Origin: Amyelois transitella
Lineage: Eukaryota > Arthropoda > Insecta > Lepidoptera > Pyralidae
DNA length: 64,000 nt
NCBI RefSeq assembly: GCF_032362555.1
Contig: NC_083509.1
Location: 4,859,001 to 4,923,000, forward strand
Reading direction: 5' to 3'
Positions 59,801 to 64,000 of the stretch are shown here, in pieces. Numbering within the stretch: position 1 is the stretch's first letter; each line of letters starts with the position of its first letter. The notes under the pieces are model-generated. The model saw only the letters and a program-made list of their open reading frames with translations. It searched no databases and was not told where the DNA came from. A program made the translations under genes and the position numbers.

Positions 59801-60410
59801 CTTGCTAAGGTAGGTAATTTCATCTTACATACATAACATGTTTATTTAAAATGTGATTTGTGAATGCTCGTCTTACACCACATACTACTTAGACCACGCC
59901 AAGCGACCTACGATTGATTAAGACTTAAGATCCAGATACTTGCTGAGGTAATTTTTACATTTATTTATCTAACATCAAATATATTTTTGAATTAACTTCA
60001 GCTGCGGTTCGCGCATGCTCGCCTTATATTCACGGCATACCTATCTCTAACACTCCAGCTCAAATGTATGAAAAGTACGTGTTGCTACGCACTCATGCGC
60101 ATCATGTGAGATAAGACAATATGCTGGGTTTGAAATTCAAAGGTGGAACTTGACGCCACCCGCCAAGTTTACTTGTTTATATTTCTATTATTATGATAGA
60201 TATTATAAGTTTGGATTACTATCCAAACTGAAGCTAATTTTTAAAATTAGCCTACTCTATTATAAGTGTAATATATGTATGTCAGATCGAAGAGCAGCAA
60301 TGGATCGTGTCGTCGGTGTCTGCGGGCGGCGCGGGCGCGGCGGGCGCGTGGGAGGGGCGCCTGCGCAGCGCCAGGGCGCTCGCCGCGGCCGCGCACCACG
60401 CTCAACGCAG
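47878..60410 (+). CDS. DYNC2H1: Cytoplasmic dynein 2 heavy chain 1 (N-terminal tail, first 25 coding exons)
   Basis: Exons: 47878-47923, 48144-48277, 49837-49998, 50127-50226, 50352-50481, 50566-50699, 50788-51032, 51110-51209, 51722-51861, 52203-52424, 52975-53118, 53431-53649, 53944-54129, 54433-54561, 54862-55007, 55536-55685, 56027-56239, 56426-56678, 57065-57208, 57528-57733, 58211-58326, 58540-58685, 59184-59351, 59651-59809, 60286-60410; 3917 nt, 1305 codons plus two bases. This is the motor of retrograde intraflagellar transport (beethoven in Drosophila). Segments co-linear with human DYNC2H1 include LKNFILFTSGENYF, LDDVWRFTIIPYSHERMIHI, WPNYALHAWNGKPY, ALRPAETKIAEKLRP, LVKQALNTELD, TDAWRTHWDGQIYKALECQY, VQPPLEEVRVQHYQQL, PLLKYVRGADF and ALNDLELWFAGARV. 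Only the tail domain is present; the linker, AAA ring, stalk and microtubule-binding domain are beyond the window. Starts MIKMSPLKNF. Exons 16, 17 and 25 are strongly GC-rich. Confidence 0.95.
48284..49188 (-). mobile_element. DNA transposon relic with a THAP-type domain (first copy)
   Basis: Inverted repeats ATAGGCTATTTGAC (48284-48297) and its complement (49175-49188) bound about 905 bases in DYNC2H1 intron 2. On the minus strand around 48840-48729 it reads NIRKKCFQLARRN and, after a one-base frame change, TKTRPHFCEDHFDV followed by a donor-like GTGAGT. The RxxW/C...ARR...CxxHF pattern is that of a THAP zinc-finger, the DNA-binding domain of P-element-like transposases. Reading is broken, so this is a pseudogene relic. 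A captured host THAP exon is the alternative. Confidence 0.65.
48694..49738. repeat. Tandem duplication, two units of about 522 bp
   Basis: Positions 48694-49215 and 49216 to about 49738 are nearly identical; I count only a few differences (for example CATGTCATGGCC against CATGCCATGGCC, one extra T in a T run). The unit includes the THAP relic and the right-hand inverted repeat end, so that end appears a third time at 49698-49711. The near-identity means a recent event. Confidence 0.9.
51478..51715. repeat. Lepidopteran dispersed repeat (unclassified)
   Basis: ACTGGCTGTCTCGGCAAACG, TTGTTTTGTCATATAAATAA, AGGGCGGACAACCCTTATCA, CTAAGGGGTATGAAAAATAG, ATTTCATGAGAATC, CCGTTTCGGAGGAGTATGGG. I recognise this order of blocks from lepidopteran introns. 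It ends close to exon 9 of DYNC2H1. Confidence 0.55.
52560..52690 (-). repeat. Dispersed repeat, reversed, related to 46020-46160
   Basis: ATACAGCCTGGTGATATCGA, GTCTTAGTAATTGGGTCCCA, TTTTTACCTTTTAGGTAGGG, AACCCTAC: the reverse complement of the other copy. DYNC2H1 intron 10. Confidence 0.6.
54277..54325 (-). repeat. Fragment of the ATGT-tailed short element, reversed
   Basis: GTCGTTATCCCTTACAGGGT then GGACAGAGTTAACAGTATC. DYNC2H1 intron 13. Confidence 0.5.
55130..55450. repeat. Lepidopteran dispersed repeat (unclassified)
   Basis: TTCTTCCTCCTGGCG, GGGTGAGTCAGGAGTTT, GAAAGCGACTACC, GAATATGCAGGTTTCCTCAC, GATGTTTTCCCTCACCGC, AAGAGCGTTGG, AATAATCATTGGTAAATGG. This 'GATGTTTTCC(C/T)TCACCG' block is common in lepidopteran genomes. 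DYNC2H1 intron 15. Confidence 0.6.
57405..57476 (-). mobile_element. Degraded 3' fragment of the RTE-like LINE
   Basis: GGGTAGGCAGAGATTGCA, CCACGATTATATCTCTCTTCATCC resemble the reversed LINE 3' end (GGGTAGGCAGAGACTACC, CCACGATCTCTGCATACTTC). DYNC2H1 intron 19. Weak match. Confidence 0.45.
57764..58162 (+). pseudogene. Decayed partial copy of DYNC2H1 exon 20, split by a mobile element
   Basis: 57764-57806 (GTGTGGAAACGTGGATGTCGC) matches exon 20 near 57580, and 58100-58162 (GATGTGGAGTATGAGA, CTCCGTGTTCGAAGATGGCAG) matches exon 20 near 57640-57705 (GACGTGCAGTATGAGGAGAT, TTCCGTATTCGAAGCTCGCGG). The two parts are in the same order and strand and are separated by the element at 57838-58083. Small deletions break the frame. 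Confidence 0.75.
57838..58083 (+). mobile_element. Dispersed element inserted in the exon 20 copy
   Basis: AATATTATAAAGCTGAAGAG, (TTTG)n, CAGGAACTACTGGTTCG, GAATAGACCAGTTATTA, TATATAACACCACGCTGCAA, TAGGAGCGAAGAAATAATGG, and the end CGCGGACGGAGTCGCGGGCA, CAGCTAGTAT. Same family as 31655-31872. The end CTAGT and lack of inverted repeats suggest a Helitron-like element. Confidence 0.65.
59868..60045 (+). pseudogene. Decayed partial copies of DYNC2H1 exon 24
   Basis: 59868-59955 repeats the end of exon 24 with its splice donor: CATACTACTTAGACCACGCC, AAGCGACC, AAGACTTAAGATCC, ACTTGCTGAGGTAA against exon 24 ACGTACTACACGGACCACGC, AAGCGACC, AAGACTTCAAGGATC, CTTGCTAAGGTA. It has an in-frame stop. 59998-60045 (GCTGCGGTTCGCGCATGCTC) repeats an earlier part (GCTGTGGTTCGCGGGCGCTC). 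Both lie in intron 24. Confidence 0.8.
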
Positions 60411-61570
60411 GTTTACTTACCTTTCTTACTTCACTCATTTATTATTATCCTAGCGTTTTCAACGGTGGCGTGCTGAATCCTCTGAACATGAGCCCGCGGT
60501 GGGTAAGTCAGGTTTTTTCTCTAAGCGACCTTGCAAAGGAACCTAACTCATATTGGAGTATTCAAAATTCGAATTAAAAAGTGTTTATTTTACAAGCAAA
60601 GTATACAAAAAGGATGTGATTGGAGTCTTCTTTTAAGCGTGCAAGTCTGTACCAGGAGACTTATTAAAGTCTTATGATCGTCGACACTCTCAAAATTCAT
60701 GATTCACATATTTATTTATGCGAAAATACATTACTATTTTAAACATCCGCATGTTATTAAAATATCTATATATACAGGTGCAAATTTTATAAGAGAGAAA
60801 AGTAATCTGAGAATCACAATTGCAACTCCTCTAACTTCACAAGAAAGACGCCAAAGTTCACTTACTTTCTTGTCAACGTTTTAATTTTTTATTTCTCAAC
60901 ACAATTACATTTGAATTAGACCCGCGCGTTGCTGTTGGACACTTTACTTTAATTTGATGTAACATGTCTATAACTGCCAACAAAAACAAACATACATTAC
61001 ATACACACAATAATTACAACTTATTATACAAGTTTACCAATAATATAAAACAAAAATACCAGACGGACCTGAAAAAAAAGAATTACAGATTTACCCGCAT
61101 TTTTTGTTTACGTCGTCTATTTTATTTTATTTTTAGTTTATTTAGGCACAAACAGTCATACAACATTTTTACAATAAGAATTAAATAGACAGATAGCACC
61201 GAAAAATTTGACAAAAAACATATAAATTATGCTAGTGTGTTGACAACATAACAATTGACAAAATAGATATATAAGTAACTGGTTAACGTAATACATTACA
61301 TAAATAGTTTACACATATAAATTAAAGCAGCATTTACTTAATTATTTTACGATGCTGTTACTTATGCATTTACTTAATTAATTTACACAGTAATTAACTA
61401 TGCAAAAATAACAAATTTAAATATTATGCTGTGATTATTGTTATCATAAGACCTTACTGTTTCACAACCATTTCGCTTATTATCGTTATTGCTACATTTC
61501 ATCAATACAAGACATCGATTTGTATTGTAATGTTAATAACTAAACAAGGTTATTCAAACTATTGTTATGA

Positions 61571-61616
61571 TTTTTTAAGATCGGCCGTTCTAGCTAGATT
61601 GGCCGATCTTAAATAA
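61571..61616. repeat. Perfect GC-centred hairpin
   Basis: TAAGATCGGCC (61576-61586) and GGCCGATCTTA (61601-61611) pair perfectly with a 14-base loop. T and A runs outside extend the stem by two more pairs. Confidence 0.65.
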
Positions 61617-62343
61617 GGTCGAGCATTCGATCAAAATATGTATAATATCGAATCGATCGAAGGGCGAGCCCATAAATACTCTATTATGTGTTTTGTAAAT
61701 GATGCGCAGGATTCGGACGCCGCTCACGTGCATACCAGATGGTATAATAGTTGAACCATTTTAGTTCCCTCTTTGGTATTCGTGCCAATACCGAACAAAA
61801 TGTTTACGTGTTGTTTGTACTCTGCATTTTAAAATTTTGTATCATAAAGTACAAATTTGATTGCGGAGTTGAAAACATAACTCTACTGGTATGATGTACG
61901 GAATATAATTGCCTTGGAAGTCGATATAACGATAGCATAATATACATATGTCAAAGACTTAAATGAATTGTTTCTATTAATAACTACTTGTTTCTAAACA
62001 TATAGGCGGGGTATATAACAGTGGCCTTTATTTTGAATCACTATATTCATGGTGTGAAAACCTTTTATTAGTTTTCTATCAGATTTTGCGAATTTTCACG
62101 AAGCGGTAGGCGAGGCGTGGCTTTAACATGTAACAAATGTACTGCCAAGATAAAATAGTGTTGCTTTTATATGCTCATCCTGTCATAAAAAGTTTACATG
62201 AATACACCTTTTTATATTTTAACTGTTTTATTCAATGTCATAGATACATGTATAATTATCAGACTATATTTAAAAATCACGGTTTTTTATACAAGTATGA
62301 GTAACAAGTCCACCATATGAAAGTATGACTAATTAAGGTGGGA

Positions 62344-62395
62344 ATCTCCATATAACATTATAAGCATTACAGCATAATGTGATCTACATGGAGAT
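62344..62395. repeat. Short imperfect hairpin
   Basis: ATCTCCAT and ACATTAT on the left pair with ATAATGT and ATGGAGAT on the right, with an asymmetric internal bulge and a 12-base loop. It could be a tiny foldback repeat or a precursor-like hairpin; no family recognised. Confidence 0.45.
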
Positions 62396-64000
62396 CATAT
62401 TTCGAATACAACGTGCGTTTTGTTTTCTGAGAATATTATCTGCAACTATATTAAATTGTCTTGTTATATAATGTCACAATCATCTTGTACAAAATTTAAT
62501 AAATTTATATTATTGATGAAGTCCTGGTGACTAAAACTGCTTAGAGGTATGGTATATCCGATTGCTACTTTGGAATCCAATAAATTATGAATATCGATTG
62601 AGGACTTTTAAAACTCATAAAATTTGTTTGGTTATTATTTGGCGCCTAACAACGATTTATTCTTTTTCCTTAATTCAATTGATAAACAGTGTCATAAGCA
62701 AGAAGTACCTAAATTCTTACACCTATGACGTCATGTTTAAAATCTCTGTTGTTAAGTATAGTGTAAATGAATAAGCTTGATAACAGTCTAGTATTACATG
62801 GCCATAGTGTGGTAATCTATCTAGATAACATGGGTTCATTGACCTGCACTGTAAGCTGACTGTAAGCTTCATATCGGCCATATTTAGGAGCGAAGCTTTA
62901 AAGATACAGATGTTAAATCAACGGTTTCAATTGCCTTCACAACAAGCATTACGTATTGTATTAACTATGCTGTTTGAAACCGACACATTCAAATTGAAAT
63001 TTCATAAAGTTAATTAAAATATTTTTGTCTCAATAATGTAGGTTACCAACAATCGAGCCAATCTTTAAGGCGCAATACTCTTTGCTTCAAGTCATCAGAA
63101 TTAATTTAACAATTTAAGGGTAAAAATAACTTCAGAATTTTTATCTTATTCATACGCATCTCAAACTACATATACCTATCTTGATACCGTTCCTTAACCA
63201 ATATAGTTATTATAGAGGTGTATAAAATGTAGGTTTGTCGATGTAGTTCCCTATATAATAATACAGTACACCAACGAAACTCGAGCCTGATCTTTAGCCG
63301 TTCCTTGGCTTCGCCGTGCGTTATGCCGTAATCCATCAAAACGGGAGTTTATGACCTCGCCGTCGCCTGTAATACCGCAGTGGACTATTTTAGTTTCCCT
63401 TCCTACTACGTGCGATTAACATTTCTGTATCGTTATACGTGAGGTTGACGGCCGAAGTTAGCGGCCCTTTTCTGCTAAAGCTAATACATTTTGGCATTTT
63501 CGAGTAGTAACTCAAATGTCACATTGTAATAAATGAGAGAGGCGCCGTTTCTGTACAAATAAATTCAATCGAGTAAGGTGTAACATGAATGAAAAATGAC
63601 CTATTATAAAATCTCTGGAAGTCTGTCTGATAAATGAAATGTTCTCATCGAAGAATATTTTCTAGGCTTTCATATTAATACAGAGTATTTGCACTGTATC
63701 AACACGGATTTATTTTTAAGACACTATAATAAGGCCAGCATTCTTAAATAATTTAATATCTCGGAATGTAAGATAAAAAGGATCGGTAGTCAAGTGTTTA
63801 TCACACGTGAACTTTGACACTATAACCGCCTTTTGAGAATGAACCCTTATCACGCGAAAGCGTTCATTCACAGCGCTGATGACGCACTCTAACAAGATTT
63901 TTATTTTACCACAGTTCTCTTCATGATAATGGATAAGCTTTGAAATAGTTTTGAAATATCCAGTGTAGATAAGCTCTAATCATGTTTAAAATTCTCATAC

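Larger units (their letters stand above)
60411..64000. other. Probable intron 25 of DYNC2H1 (no exon found)
   Basis: Exon 25 ends with a good donor and an unfinished codon, so the gene must go on. I looked for the next conserved block (RKWVYLEPIF in human) and saw none up to the window end. The region is AT-rich and holds the two inverted repeats at 61571-61616 and 62344-62395. It could instead be an assembly break or rearrangement. Confidence 0.5.

Noticed and set aside
60456-60496. A DYNC2H1 exon 26 ending in GTGG|GTAAGT
   Set aside because: It can be joined in phase (reading VFNGGVLNPLNMSPRW) but does not match the expected WVYLEPIF block, and the following sequence looks repetitive.

Overview
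This window reads as nuclear DNA of a moth or butterfly (Lepidoptera). The genes have many short exons with GT-AG introns, the introns are AT-rich, the proteins are insect/animal type, and the intergenic and intronic DNA holds repeat families I recognise as typical of Lepidoptera: LINE fragments ending in (ATGT)n, a tRNA-derived SINE, Helitron-like elements and MITEs. The species cannot be fixed from the sequence alone. All exon models below were built by hand from splice sites, reading phase and family conservation. No search was run.

Layout, left to right. (1) 228-2427, minus: first five coding exons of cytosolic cysteinyl-tRNA synthetase; the rest lies off the left edge. (2) About 3140-7950, plus: a Lobe/PRAS40-type (AKT1S1) regulator of TOR complex 1, divergent from the synthetase gene. 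A LINE copy lies in its downstream region. (3) 10718-23415, plus: a complete 19-exon IFT88 (nompB) gene, an IFT-B core subunit. (4) 25637-34175 and 38752-44728, minus: two complete branched-chain aminotransferase genes in tandem, each with eight coding exons of identical length. Between them lies a 2.7 kb terminal-inverted-repeat element split by two LINE insertions. (5) 45532-46914, minus: SDHAF2, the assembly factor that helps flavinylate succinate dehydrogenase. (6) 47878-60410, plus: the first 25 coding exons of DYNC2H1, the retrograde IFT dynein heavy chain, divergent from SDHAF2. From 60411 to 64000 I find no further exon.

How the genes relate. IFT88 and DYNC2H1 are opposite arms of the same transport machine (the anterograde IFT-B train and the retrograde dynein-2 motor). 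Each has a good candidate RFX X-box about 100 bases before its start codon, which fits shared control in ciliated cells, in insects mainly sensory neurons. SDHAF2 and the BCAT pair are mitochondrial or amino-acid metabolism genes. Lobe/PRAS40 links growth signalling to TOR. No operon-like logic is implied by the other neighbours.

The most unusual observations are: paired X-boxes on two ciliary genes; the BCAT tandem pair with patchy near-identity that suggests gene conversion; decayed partial copies of DYNC2H1 exons lying in the next intron; a tandemly duplicated relic carrying a THAP-type DNA-binding domain, starting six bases after a splice donor; and a LINE and a short dispersed repeat that share the same 3' end.
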